Positions 15,700 to 24,401 of a stretch of 32,195 nucleotides of DNA are shown in pieces. Source of the DNA: CAUZFZ01 sp963579025 (lineage in GTDB: Bacteria; Planctomycetota; Planctomycetia; Planctomycetales; Planctomycetaceae); assembly GCA_963579025.1 (NCBI GenBank), contig CAUZFZ010000129.1:1-32195 (forward strand), written 5' to 3'. The number at the start of each line of letters is the position of its first letter. The stretch's first letter is position 1. A model generated the notes under the pieces. The model was given only the letters and a program-made list of their open reading frames with translations, was not told the DNA's origin and made no database searches. The translations under genes were made by a program, and so were the position numbers.

Positions 15700-18474
15700 A
15701 TGAGTCAGCCATCCGCCACATGCCCCGATATCGATGTCCTGCGGGACCTGATCCAAGGGACGCTGTCGACTGACCACGAGGCGGCAGTCACAGAGCACCT
15801 CGGAACCTGCCCTGGTTGCCAGTACCGCTTCGATCAGATGACCGGTTCGGATGGGTTCGTCGATCGCGTGCCACAACTGTTGCGCGAGTCCGCCGAGCTG
15901 ACCGTGCTGGACGACGCATTGAATCAACTTGAAGCGGAGAGTTCGGCCGGGCTCCCGCGATTTCCCGGAGCTGCCTCGAAGCGTGACTTAATCAAGAGTC
16001 CTGAGGGTCCGACCGACGAGTTCTCTCCGTGCGCGGACGTCGAGAAATGGTTTGAACCGGCTGACGAACCGGGACTGCTTGGCCTTCTCGGCGGCTACGA
16101 CATCTTCGACTTTGTCGGTCGCGGTGGAATGGGGGTCGTGTTCCGCGGTCGTGATCGTTCACTCGATCGGACCGTGGCGATCAAGGTGCTGGCCCCGTCA
16201 CTCGCAACGAATCACACGTCGCGCGAGCGATTCCTGCGAGAAGCTCGATCGGCCGCGGCGATCAATCACGCCAACGTGGCGACCGTGCATGCCGTTGAAG
16301 AAACCGCCCAGTTGCCGTTCCTTGTGATGGAATACGTCGACGGCGAATCACTGCGCCAGCGACTCGATCAGGTCGGACGGCTCGAAACCAGAGAGATCAT
16401 TCGTATTGGCTACCAGGTGGCGTCTGGTTTGGATGCGGCTCATGCACAGGGCATCGTGCATCGCGACATCAAGCCCGGCAATATCCTGCTGGAGACCGCG
16501 ACACGACGCGCGCGGCTGACGGACTTCGGGCTCGCACGAGTCACAACAGACGACACGCTCACCCAAAGCGGCATGCTGGTGGGCACGCCCGGTTACATCG
16601 CTCCGGAAGTGGCCAGCGGTCACGAAGCGGACCATCGAGCGGACCTGTTCAGCTTCGGTTGCCTTTTATACGTCATGGCCACCGGCGAGCTGCCGTTTCA
16701 GGCCGACAGCACCATGCAGTCGCTTCAGCGAGTCGTTGACGAGGATGCCACCCCCGTTCAGCAACTGAACCCGGACGCTCCCATCTGGCTCGACGAACTC
16801 ATCGCTCATCTGCTGCAAAAGGATCCGGCCCACCGCCCGCAATCGGCTGCGGAGCTGAAGCGCGTCTTCAAACAGCGCTACCGCGAGTTGAAAGACGGGT
16901 CGTCTCCAGGTGGAGTCGCCTCAGGCAGGATGGGTTTCCAACCCGTCCCGTCGAACAGCAAAGCGAATTCGACGCTGCCGGCCAGCGAAGAATCCATCTC
17001 CTGCATCGAAACCACTGCTGACACGTCACGCCTCTGGTATGCCGCCGGTGGAGCCGCCCTCCTCGCGATCGCGCTGAGCATTGCAACATGGATTGGTGGT
17101 GGCCAATCGACAACGGGCGTAACGAATGCAGCGGTGGCGCCGCTGGAATCCGGTTCGGAAACGCTCGCAATTCCAATCACCAGCCCTCCAGCCGAGCCAG
17201 TGCGATCTTCGATCGCGCCGATAGAACCGCCTATGAAAATTGTCGGGCCGGTCATCCAGCCAAAACCGAATCCACCGATCACTCGGGAACCGGATGCCAT
17301 CGGTGATCCAGAAGGCGACGCCGTAGTTGCACCGATTGTTGTATCGCCCATTGCCGCCGATCATCCATTCCTGGTTTCCAATGAAGACGGCGCCGAAGTG
17401 GGTTTCGACTCTCTTGAGCAGGCGATCCGGGCGGCCGATGACGGCGACACCATCCTGATCTGCGACGACGGACCGTTCGAAACAACGGGCATCGAGATCC
17501 ATCAGGATGAACTGATCATCGCCGCGGCGTCTGGCTGCCGGCCGGTCATCCGACTTGTTGGCGACGACGAGCTGTCCGGCGAGCTGTTCACCACGCACGA
17601 ACGTCTGGAACTGCGCGGCCTGGAGTTGCGACTGAATGAGGTCGACGATCCGAATGCAGATGAACGTGAGGACGTTTCTGAAGCATGCCTCGTTCGCGCA
17701 CGTGGTGGTTCCTTTGAGGCCGTCAACTGCCGATTTGTCGTTCAGCCGACCGGAGCGTGCATCATGGCCGAGCATGTGGAACAGTTGGACCTCGCGAACT
17801 GCGAGCTGCACGCGCCTCGGGGCTGCATTCTGAGCTGGTCGCTCGACGAGCACGGCGAAGCTCGCATCCGCAATTGCGTGGCAACAGCCGAGACAGCGTT
17901 CGTTCTTGATGGGCTCGCGCGGGATGTCTCGTTCGAGATCAGTGAGTCGACGATTCTGGCGGGGAAGTCGTTCTGGCTGAATATGGAACCAACGCGACTG
18001 GACGAGGATGAACCTGGACTGGAACTCCGAGCTGAGAGAGTTGTATTCGACGTCGACGACATGCTGGTGGTCATCGAATCGGAATTCGGCGGACGCGGCA
18101 GGACGATCGAGCAACTGCACTGGTACGGCGAGCGCAATATCTTCACCGGCCCATTCGTCGGCCTGATCGAAGATGACGACGACCTGCCATCAACCGATGA
18201 TTCTCCGGCAAACCTGACCGAGTGGGCTCAATTGGAGAACGTCGAGGAATCAAGATCGATTCACCGGAGAGTGGACTACGCGGGCTCGCGCGAGGAGATA
18301 TGGATGGCCGCGTACGACACTCCACAGAACCCGCCTGTCGGTTTCCGCCTGCTGGACGGCGGGCAGATCGAAACGTTCCTGGGCGAAACGCCGGGTGCGA
18401 ACACAGAAGAAGTCGGCCCCGGCCAGCCGTACGAGCAGTGGCTTCGCCGTGACGAGGACTCGGAGGACGAGTAG
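15700..18474 (+). CDS. Ser/Thr protein kinase with N-terminal zinc anti-sigma-type motif and beta-helix-like C-terminus
   Basis: 924 residues from the ATG at 15700; the frame is open farther up (TTG at 15655), but that lies in the repeat element. The first 45 residues contain H33-x3-C37-x2-C40, the zinc-binding anti-sigma signature. The kinase domain spans about 132-400: glycine loop GRGGMG 140-145, lysine 162, HRD 254-256, DFG 275-277, GTPGYIAPEV. A membrane helix follows at about 448-468 (GGAALLAIALSIATWIGGG), then a Pro-rich linker. The C-terminal part of about 350 residues begins LEQAIRAADDGDTILICDDGPF and looks like a right-handed parallel beta-helix. It lies downstream of an ECF gene, so it may bind and control that factor. 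Confidence 0.93.
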   Translation: MSQPSATCPDIDVLRDLIQGTLSTDHEAAVTEHLGTCPGCQYRFDQMTGSDGFVDRVPQLLRESAELTVLDDALNQLEAESSAGLPRFPGAASKRDLIKSPEGPTDEFSPCADVEKWFEPADEPGLLGLLGGYDIFDFVGRGGMGVVFRGRDRSLDRTVAIKVLAPSLATNHTSRERFLREARSAAAINHANVATVHAVEETAQLPFLVMEYVDGESLRQRLDQVGRLETREIIRIGYQVASGLDAAHAQGIVHRDIKPGNILLETATRRARLTDFGLARVTTDDTLTQSGMLVGTPGYIAPEVASGHEADHRADLFSFGCLLYVMATGELPFQADSTMQSLQRVVDEDATPVQQLNPDAPIWLDELIAHLLQKDPAHRPQSAAELKRVFKQRYRELKDGSSPGGVASGRMGFQPVPSNSKANSTLPASEESISCIETTADTSRLWYAAGGAALLAIALSIATWIGGGQSTTGVTNAAVAPLESGSETLAIPITSPPAEPVRSSIAPIEPPMKIVGPVIQPKPNPPITREPDAIGDPEGDAVVAPIVVSPIAADHPFLVSNEDGAEVGFDSLEQAIRAADDGDTILICDDGPFETTGIEIHQDELIIAAASGCRPVIRLVGDDELSGELFTTHERLELRGLELRLNEVDDPNADEREDVSEACLVRARGGSFEAVNCRFVVQPTGACIMAEHVEQLDLANCELHAPRGCILSWSLDEHGEARIRNCVATAETAFVLDGLARDVSFEISESTILAGKSFWLNMEPTRLDEDEPGLELRAERVVFDVDDMLVVIESEFGGRGRTIEQLHWYGERNIFTGPFVGLIEDDDDLPSTDDSPANLTEWAQLENVEESRSIHRRVDYAGSREEIWMAAYDTPQNPPVGFRLLDGGQIETFLGETPGANTEEVGPGQPYEQWLRRDEDSEDE

Positions 18475-18502
18475 CCCGCGTGCCTCCATGTCTGGACCGA
18501 AA

Positions 18503-19156
18503 TCAGGCCAGTGAGTCTCGCGTCTGCTTGACCAGTGCGACGTACTGTTCCGCGAGCGTACGGATGCGGTTCATGTCACCTGACTCCACAGCCTGCTTCT
18601 CGACCAGCGCCGATCCCAGGCCGACGGCGCACGCTCCTGCCTTTACGAAGGCGGGTAGGGTTTCGAGGTCAACGCCACCGGTCGGCAGCAGACGGATGTG
18701 CGGCATTGGTCCGTGAATCGCTTTCAGAAATGACGGTCCACCCACATCGGCCGGGAAGACTTTCACGATATCCGCGCCGGCTTCCCAGGCGGTCAGGATT
18801 TCTGTTGGGGTGAATCCGCCGGGCATAATGACTTTGCTGTAGCGGTTGCAGAGTCGAATCACGTCGGGGTTGACGGTTGGCGTGACGATGAATTCGGCGC
18901 CAGCCAGAATCGCGGCCCGGGCCGTTTCTGTGTCGAGCACTGTGCCGGCTCCCAGCAGAATGCGGTCGCCCAGTTCCCGCTTTACGGCCGAGATAATGTC
19001 GAGCACACCCGGCACCGTGAACGTGACCTCAATCACATCGATACCGCCCTCGTACAGGGCTTTGGCAACATCAACGAGTTGTTCGCCGGATTGAGCTCGG
19101 ATGATCGAGACGATGCCGCCGTCGAGGACTTTCTGCAGGGCTTGCTCACGCGTCAT
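18503..19156 (-). CDS. eda: 2-dehydro-3-deoxy-phosphogluconate (KDPG) aldolase
   Basis: 217 residues; the family is usually about 210. The ATG at 19156 (MTREQAL) has AGGA 8-9 bases upstream; a longer frame to 19219 would overlap the upstream gene. The class I aldolase fold is clear: E43 in VIEVTFTVPG, T72 in LGAGTVLD, the Schiff-base lysine K132 in ADIVKVFPAD and phosphate-binding GGV in LLPTGGVDLET. It cleaves KDPG, and in some relatives 4-hydroxy-2-oxoglutarate or KDPGal, to pyruvate and an aldehyde in the cytoplasm. It lies 20 bp behind the 161-residue gene, probably in one operon. No other Entner-Doudoroff gene is in the window, so the exact substrate is open. Confidence 0.92.
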   Translation of the reverse strand: MTREQALQKVLDGGIVSIIRAQSGEQLVDVAKALYEGGIDVIEVTFTVPGVLDIISAVKRELGDRILLGAGTVLDTETARAAILAGAEFIVTPTVNPDVIRLCNRYSKVIMPGGFTPTEILTAWEAGADIVKVFPADVGGPSFLKAIHGPMPHIRLLPTGGVDLETLPAFVKAGACAVGLGSALVEKQAVESGDMNRIRTLAEQYVALVKQTRDSLA

Positions 19157-19176
19157 GGTGTGATTCCTGGCAACGT

Positions 19177-19662
19177 TCAGTTCTGAGCCGAATACTGTTC
19201 GGCGAACTCGAGGATCCACATGTCGATGACTTCCTGGAGACCGTCCTCATTGACTTCGGCAAGGAACTGGTAGTGAGTGCGATTGAGCAGCTCGCGATTG
19301 CGGACAGTACCTTTCGCCGTGATTTCGACGATTTTCGCGGCTTCGGAATACGGCTTCACCAGAACCTGCAGTCGACTGTAGTGACTGTCCCGACGACCGC
19401 GACCCATCGCCAGGTCATCTCGGTTGATGCGGGCTCCCCAGCCTGAGTCGTCGACCACGGTCTCGAAGCGGAAACCGGGAAAGTGGTCAGACAGGCTGCG
19501 CAGGCAGATCTCGATGTGCTCGGAAAGATTCAGTCGAACGGACGAGTGCAGATTCTTCAGCTCTTCTTCGCTGAGCGTTTTCTGATACTCGGTCTGTTCG
19601 CGCGAATTACGAATCCGCTGGCCCCGTTCGATGGCCTGTTCCAGGCGATTGTCAAAATCCAT
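19177..19662 (-). CDS. Conserved-looking protein of unknown function
   Basis: 161 residues, soluble, charged, no signal or membrane segment. The N-terminal 45 residues are helical and rich in Arg, Glu and Gln. The rest looks like an alpha/beta domain (FPGFRFETVVDDSGWGARIN, then YSRLQVLVKPYSEAAKIVEI). I do not recognise a family. The gene runs into eda with a 20-bp gap, so co-expression is likely. Codon use is like its neighbours. Confidence 0.8.
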   Translation of the reverse strand: MDFDNRLEQAIERGQRIRNSREQTEYQKTLSEEELKNLHSSVRLNLSEHIEICLRSLSDHFPGFRFETVVDDSGWGARINRDDLAMGRGRRDSHYSRLQVLVKPYSEAAKIVEITAKGTVRNRELLNRTHYQFLAEVNEDGLQEVIDMWILEFAEQYSAQN

Positions 19663-19814
19663 CCGGTTACCCGTTTGATGCCGCTGTCATTCTGGTTTGA
19701 TCAGGCGGAGCATCTTAGTAGAGCCTGGAAAACGATGCCATGTGCGCACACCGTGCCTCAGATTCGCACTCAGCCCTGGAGTGGCACCGCTCAACGGGAT
19801 TCGTGCCGCACACC

Positions 19815-19982
19815 TCACGTCGCGCGGGCATTCCCCTTCAGCAGAATCCAGCCCAGCAGAAGCGTGGCACTCAGTATGACCATGTAGTCCACCGGACCGA
19901 TCGTGTCCCACCAGTGTTCGATCGACGACTGATAGTAGTCGAGGTACCGGTAGATCGTGCGTTTCAGGCCAAGTGTGTCCAT
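19815..19982 (-). CDS. Small single-span membrane protein (55 aa)
   Basis: A short gene supported by a well-placed ribosome site (GGAG three bases before the ATG at 19982). The product starts MDTLGLKRTIYRYLDYYQ, has SSIEHWWDTIGPVDY in the middle, one hydrophobic helix (YMVILSATLLLGWILL, about residues 33-48) and a short basic end KGNARAT. The Tyr/Trp-rich part before the helix looks like an interfacial amphipathic segment. Stop is TGA at 19815-19817. Function is unknown. It lies 152 bp upstream of the 161-residue gene on the same strand. Confidence 0.7.
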   Translation of the reverse strand: MDTLGLKRTIYRYLDYYQSSIEHWWDTIGPVDYMVILSATLLLGWILLKGNARAT

Positions 19983-20295
19983 TTTCTCCGCTTCCAGAAC
20001 AAGGCACAGTCGATGGCTGACTGTTGGTACTTGGAATCGACTCGCTGAGGGGCAATGGAATCCGAATCGCGGCCAGCACGCCCAACGAGCATGCAGTGGC
20101 GTGTCCCCGACAACGCGGCAGACAAATCTGCGACCTGGCAGAGTGGGCTGGTGGAGTTAATTGTCGGAATCAGTAAAGTCCCGAGTTTGTTCGAATGGCT
20201 TGAGCCGATTGTGCTGGCTGCAGAGCCCATAGTCGCGGACATGATCCGCGTCCTCCTTGTCCGAAATGTGCCGCATGTTTGTCCACGCGGGAGTG
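19983..20295. other. Divergent intergenic region, no gene seen
   Basis: 313 bp between the small membrane protein gene (minus) and the SLOG-type gene (plus). Open frames here have no ribosome site or recognisable product. No strong promoter, RNA gene or repeat was seen. Confidence 0.5.
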
Positions 20296-20757
20296 ATGGT
20301 GATCAAGAAAATCGTGTCCGGCGGACAAACAGGCGTTGACCGGGCGGCTCTGGACGTGGCCATCGAGCTGGGCATTCCAGTGGGAGGCTGGTGTCCGCGC
20401 GGCCGTCGAGCAGAAGACGGACGCATTCCGGATTCGTATCCGCTGCGTGAAGCCGAATCGGTCAATTACGCGAAACGGACGGAACTGAACGTACGAGACT
20501 CGGATGGCACACTGATCCTGTCGGGCGGACCGTTGACCGGCGGAACAGCACTGACAGAGTCGCTGGCTCGAAGGCAGGAGAAGCCGGTCTTCGTCGTCGA
20601 TCTCCGCGACAACCCGACTCCGGATGTATCAGACGAATGGCTGGCGACCAACTCGATTCAAACACTTAACGTGGCAGGACCGAGGGAGAGTCAGCAGCCC
20701 GGGATCTACAACAGAGTGTCGGAGTTTCTGACTCAATTAGTCAGTCGACAGGTTTGA
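20296..20757 (+). CDS. YpsA/SLOG-type nucleotide-binding protein ('putative molybdenum carrier' family)
   Basis: About 153 residues. It begins with VIKKIVSGGQTGVDRAALD, the glycine-rich nucleotide-binding motif of the circularly permuted YpsA-like SLOG family, followed by GIPVGGWCPRGRRAEDG and LSGGPLTGGTALT. The start is either ATG 20296 or GTG 20299; GGGAG is 2 or 5 bases before these, so GTG is also plausible. SLOG proteins bind nucleotides or nucleotide-derived ligands. The 'molybdenum carrier' name is annotation by similarity and no Mo gene is nearby. The next gene (ettA) starts 60 bp on. Confidence 0.85.
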   Translation: MVIKKIVSGGQTGVDRAALDVAIELGIPVGGWCPRGRRAEDGRIPDSYPLREAESVNYAKRTELNVRDSDGTLILSGGPLTGGTALTESLARRQEKPVFVVDLRDNPTPDVSDEWLATNSIQTLNVAGPRESQQPGIYNRVSEFLTQLVSRQV

Positions 20758-20817
20758 TGACAGACGCGATGTCCGACCACGTCGGAGAAGCGCATAACGC
20801 ATTCAGGACAAGTTGAA

Positions 20818-22491
20818 ATGGCCGAACAATACATCATGACCATTGAATCTCTGACTCGTATGTACGACGAGAAAGAGGTCCTCTCCAACATCTGGCTGGC
20901 GTTCTATCCGGGCGCCAAAATTGGCGTTCTGGGGAATAACGGTTCCGGCAAGAGCACACTGCTGCGAATCATGGCCGGCGAAGACACGGATTTCATGGGC
21001 GAAGTCCGGCCGGCGAAAGGCATCCGCATCGGCTACTTTCCGCAGGAACCGCGGCTCGATCCTGAAAAAACTGTCGTTGAGTGCATCGAAGAGGGCGTCG
21101 CTGAATCGCGAGCGATCCTGGATCGCTACGACGAACTGAACATGAAGCTCGGCGAAGATCTTGATCCGGACGAAATGGAAAAGGTCATCGAGCAGCAGGG
21201 CCGAGTCCAGGACCAGATTGACCTGCTCAACCTGTGGGACCTGGACCGGACATTGGAAATGGCCTGTGACGCGATGCGTCTGCCGCCCAACGACGCGAAG
21301 GTTGAACACCTTTCCGGCGGTGAGAAACGGCGTGTGGCTCTGTGCCAGATCCTGCTGCGAAATCCAGACATCCTGCTGCTGGACGAACCGACGAATCACC
21401 TGGACGCAGAGTCGGTCGCCTGGCTCGAGCGGTTTCTCGGGGACTTCCCGGGAACGGTCGTCGCGATCACTCACGACCGGTACTTTCTGGACAACGTCGC
21501 GGGGTGGATTCTGGAACTCGATCGTGGCAAGGGCATTCCGTACGAAGGCAACTACTCGTCGTGGCTGGAGCAGAAGCAGATTCGGTTAAAGGTCGAAGAA
21601 AAAAAGGAAACACGACGACAGAGAGAGCTGGCTCGCGAGCTGGAATGGGTCCGCATGAGCCCCAAAGCACGCTCCACAAAGAACAAAGCTCGCCTGCAGC
21701 GATACAGCGAACTGCAGGCACAGGAATACGACGCACGCGAAGGAGCCGCGCAGATTCAGATCCCGACGAGCCAGTCGCTGGGCGATCTGGTCATCCGCGC
21801 CGAGGGACTGAGCAAAGCCTACGGCGATCTGTTGCTGTTCGAGAACGTCGAGTTCGATCTGCCGAAAGGCGGCATCGTGGGCGTCATCGGTCCGAACGGT
21901 GCCGGCAAGACGACTCTGTTCCGCATGATCATGGGGCAGGAAGAACCGTCCTCGGGCTCCCTGCGGATCGGCGATCGAGTGATGCTGTCACACGTTGATC
22001 AGTCCCGCGACGCGCTGGCTCCTGACAAAACCGTCTACCAGGAGATCTCCGGCGGCCATGACACTCTGAAAGTGGGCGGCGTCGACATTCACGCCCGGGC
22101 GTATTGCGGCCGATTCAACTTCAAGGGCTCGGACCAGCAGAAGTTCGTGCAGCAGCTCTCCGGCGGTGAGCGGAACCGGGTTCATCTGGCGAAGCTGTTG
22201 CGTTCCGGTGGAAACGTGCTGCTGCTCGATGAACCGACGAACGATCTCGACGTCGACACGCTGCGAGCGATGGAAGAAGGCCTGTCGGACTTCGGCGGCT
22301 GCGCGGTTGTGGTCAGTCACGATCGGTGGTTCCTTGACCGCATCGCAACGCACATCCTCGCCTTCGAGGGCGACAGTCAGGTGTACTGGTTCGAGGGCAA
22401 TTATCAGATGTACGAACTCAACCGCCGCGAGCGACTGGGTGCGGACGCGGACCAGCCAACACGCGTCAGATACCGTCCGCTGGTCCGTTAA
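20818..22491 (+). CDS. ettA: Energy-dependent translational throttle protein EttA (ABC-F ATPase)
   Basis: 557 residues, close to the 555 of E. coli EttA. It has two ABC ATPase domains on one chain with no membrane part: Walker A GNNGSGKST and GPNGAGKTT, signatures LSGGEKRR and LSGGERNR, Walker B ILLLDEPTNHLD and VLLLDEPTNDLD. The linker between them is the charged helical pair typical of ABC-F (KKETRRQRELARELEWVRMSPKARSTKNKAR). Family knowledge: it binds the ribosomal E site and gates elongation according to the ATP/ADP ratio. Start ATG 20818, with AGGA 11 bases before it. Confidence 0.95.
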   Translation: MAEQYIMTIESLTRMYDEKEVLSNIWLAFYPGAKIGVLGNNGSGKSTLLRIMAGEDTDFMGEVRPAKGIRIGYFPQEPRLDPEKTVVECIEEGVAESRAILDRYDELNMKLGEDLDPDEMEKVIEQQGRVQDQIDLLNLWDLDRTLEMACDAMRLPPNDAKVEHLSGGEKRRVALCQILLRNPDILLLDEPTNHLDAESVAWLERFLGDFPGTVVAITHDRYFLDNVAGWILELDRGKGIPYEGNYSSWLEQKQIRLKVEEKKETRRQRELARELEWVRMSPKARSTKNKARLQRYSELQAQEYDAREGAAQIQIPTSQSLGDLVIRAEGLSKAYGDLLLFENVEFDLPKGGIVGVIGPNGAGKTTLFRMIMGQEEPSSGSLRIGDRVMLSHVDQSRDALAPDKTVYQEISGGHDTLKVGGVDIHARAYCGRFNFKGSDQQKFVQQLSGGERNRVHLAKLLRSGGNVLLLDEPTNDLDVDTLRAMEEGLSDFGGCAVVVSHDRWFLDRIATHILAFEGDSQVYWFEGNYQMYELNRRERLGADADQPTRVRYRPLVR

Positions 22492-22547
22492 ATCTGTTCG
22501 CAGTAGCCGCCCGCAGGCCACCCCAGATCGCCGCGCTCAAACCGATG

Positions 22548-22576
22548 TTGCGGCCATTTTCATGGTGGGGCTATAG
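22548..22576 (+). promoter_or_regulatory. Putative sigma-70-type promoter of the parvulin lipoprotein gene
   Basis: TTGCGG (22548-22553), a 17-bp spacer, then CTATAG (22571-22576), about 107 bp before the ATG at 22684. Spacing is ideal; the -10 box is a fair match. Confidence 0.45.
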
Positions 22577-22683
22577 TCCGCCGCCTTTCCTATGGGCAAC
22601 TTCGCCCCACTTCCGGTCGATCCGACCTCACCATCCCTCCCCACGATCGCGCTGTCCGGCACGTTCTGAATGGATGCAGAACC

Positions 22684-23886
22684 ATGTCATTTCGATTCGC
22701 TGCTGCGCTCTCACTGTCACTCTTTGCCAGCGCCGGGTGCCAAACGCCTCATCTGCCCGGCTTCGGGTTTTTCTCGAGGTTGACTGGTCGTGACGTGGCG
22801 TCGGATGCTGAGCCCAAGCGGAAGGACACCCGGCAGGGGACTGCCCGTGTTTCCAGTCTTCTTGATGGTGAAACCCCAACGAGTGATGGAGGGCGCGTTC
22901 AGCTTGCGGAGTTCTCTGAAGGTACTAATGCCGAATTCATGCCGCCGACACTTTCCGGGGCAGAGGTCGTGGCAGAGGTGAACGCGACTCCGATCTTCGC
23001 CGACGATGTGCTGGAGCCATATAAGGGTCAACTCGCCCAGGCCAGTCAACAATTGACTCCCGATCAACTGAGTAAATTGCGGGCTAAACTGATCCGACAG
23101 GACCTGAAACAGCACATCGAAAAAGCCGTGCTCATCGGAGCACTGCGTGATGAGCTGGATGAAGAACGGCTCCAGGAGATGGACGCGCAGGTCGATCAGT
23201 TGTTCAACAACAATGAAGTCCCGCGGCTGCAGAATCTGTTCAAGGTCGGGACACGAGTGGAACTGGGGCGCGCTCTGGACGCTCAGGGAACGTCTCTGGC
23301 AAATCAGAAGAGTGCTTTCGCGGCCCGCGAAATGGCGATGCTCTACATCGGACAGAAGGCCAGCGCCAATGTCCGGTTCAGCCGAAAGGACCTGCTGAAG
23401 TACTACGAAGACAATAAGCAGCAGTACTACTCGGACCCCAAAGTACGCTGGCAGCAGATTCGCATCAGCAAGACGCGTCCTGGCGGAAAGCAGGAATCCG
23501 TGACGGTGTTGCGTGATGCCATTACCGGCTTGAAGAACAACGAAGACTTTGGCGAGGTCGCAAAGAAGTACTCGGACGGCCCCAAGTCGGACAATGGTGG
23601 CGAATGGGATTGGACCGGGCAGAACAGTCTGGCTGACAAACGCATCGACCGGGCATTGTTTGAAATTCCCGAAGGCCAGATCAGTGAACCACTGGAAAGT
23701 GACTCTTCGATAACGCTGGTGAAAGTCATCGAACGCGACGACGGCGGCTACACACCATTCGCAGACGTGCAGGACGCGATCAATCGCAAGCTGCAGGCCG
23801 AAGCCCGCACGAAAGCCGCCTCAGATGTCATCGACAATCTGATTCAACAGGCCGCGATCCGCACGATTTTTGATGATGCGTTCTAA
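22684..23886 (+). CDS. Lipoprotein parvulin-type peptidyl-prolyl isomerase (SurA/PrsA-like)
   Basis: 400 residues. Signal peptide with lipobox ending at Cys19 (LFASAGC), so it should be lipid-anchored in a membrane. After a linker of about 70 residues comes a SurA-N-like segment (VVAEVNATPIFADDVLEPYK) and a helical chaperone part to about 240. The parvulin domain spans about 250-365: RWQQIRISK, then FGEVAKKYSDGPKSDNGGEW, then DRALFEIPEGQISEPLES. A helical tail closes it. Known role of the family: folding of secreted and outer-membrane proteins. The ribosome site is weak. It may be transcribed together with the 102-residue gene 93 bp downstream. Confidence 0.9.
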   Translation: MSFRFAAALSLSLFASAGCQTPHLPGFGFFSRLTGRDVASDAEPKRKDTRQGTARVSSLLDGETPTSDGGRVQLAEFSEGTNAEFMPPTLSGAEVVAEVNATPIFADDVLEPYKGQLAQASQQLTPDQLSKLRAKLIRQDLKQHIEKAVLIGALRDELDEERLQEMDAQVDQLFNNNEVPRLQNLFKVGTRVELGRALDAQGTSLANQKSAFAAREMAMLYIGQKASANVRFSRKDLLKYYEDNKQQYYSDPKVRWQQIRISKTRPGGKQESVTVLRDAITGLKNNEDFGEVAKKYSDGPKSDNGGEWDWTGQNSLADKRIDRALFEIPEGQISEPLESDSSITLVKVIERDDGGYTPFADVQDAINRKLQAEARTKAASDVIDNLIQQAAIRTIFDDAF

Positions 23887-23979
23887 GTTGTTCGCTGTCT
23901 ACACCGGGCCGAGTCGCATCCCGTAAGCCTTGTCACGACCACATTGATGTGATCGTCGGCAACGTCCAGGAGTTCAGCG

Positions 23980-24288
23980 ATGAGGTTGATTCGCTTTCTG
24001 CACTCCGTCGCTTTTGCTGTCGGAATGACCGTCGCTCTCAACGGGACGATTCTGCTGCTTACCGAGCGAATTGTCATCTATCCCAACGAACGATCGCTTC
24101 CGCTCCTGCAGCTCAACCGTGTTGAGCAAACGGCGTTTCAGACGTTGCAGCAGGTACCGGGGATGAAACCTCGCCACTCGCTGGTGTCTTCCGACTCGAT
24201 GGGCATCGGTCTGGTCATCGCAGGCTCGCTGCTCTGCCTGCTCGCCGGCGGAGGCATGTGGCAACACACCTCGAATCCCGCAAGGTAG
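23980..24288 (+). CDS. Small membrane protein, unknown function (102 aa)
   Basis: The start at 23980 has a strong AGGAG 7 bases upstream. Two predicted membrane helices lie at residues about 6-28 (FLHSVAFAVGMTVALNGTIL) and 74-94 (GIGLVIAGSLLCLLAGGG), with a soluble part of about 45 residues between them (YPNERSLPLLQLNRVEQ). No family recognised. It follows the parvulin gene by 93 bp on the same strand. Confidence 0.72.
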   Translation: MRLIRFLHSVAFAVGMTVALNGTILLLTERIVIYPNERSLPLLQLNRVEQTAFQTLQQVPGMKPRHSLVSSDSMGIGLVIAGSLLCLLAGGGMWQHTSNPAR

Positions 24289-24309
24289 GAGTCGCACGAC
24301 CTCTTATCT

Positions 24310-24393
24310 CTTAATCCTACTCGTAATCTTACTCTCCACTCCTGATTGCGACGGGCTCTCCGTAGGCGCGAGGGGATTAAGAGTAGGATTAAG
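24310..24393. repeat. Inverted repeat between convergent genes, possible bidirectional terminator
   Basis: CTTAATCCTACTCGTAAT (24310-24327) and its inverted copy at 24376-24393 match at 17 of 18 positions, with related TAATCTT/TTAAGATTAAG motifs on the flanks. It lies between the ends of the genes at 24288 (plus) and 24402 (minus), so it may end both transcripts. The 48-base gap between arms and the AT-rich heptamers suggest a dispersed repeat that has taken on this place. Confidence 0.55.
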
Positions 24394-24401
24394 ATTAAGA
24401 C

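Noticed and set aside
20190..20215. TTCGAAT motif resembling a tRNA T-loop
   Set aside because: No matching acceptor, D-arm or anticodon stem can be drawn around it.
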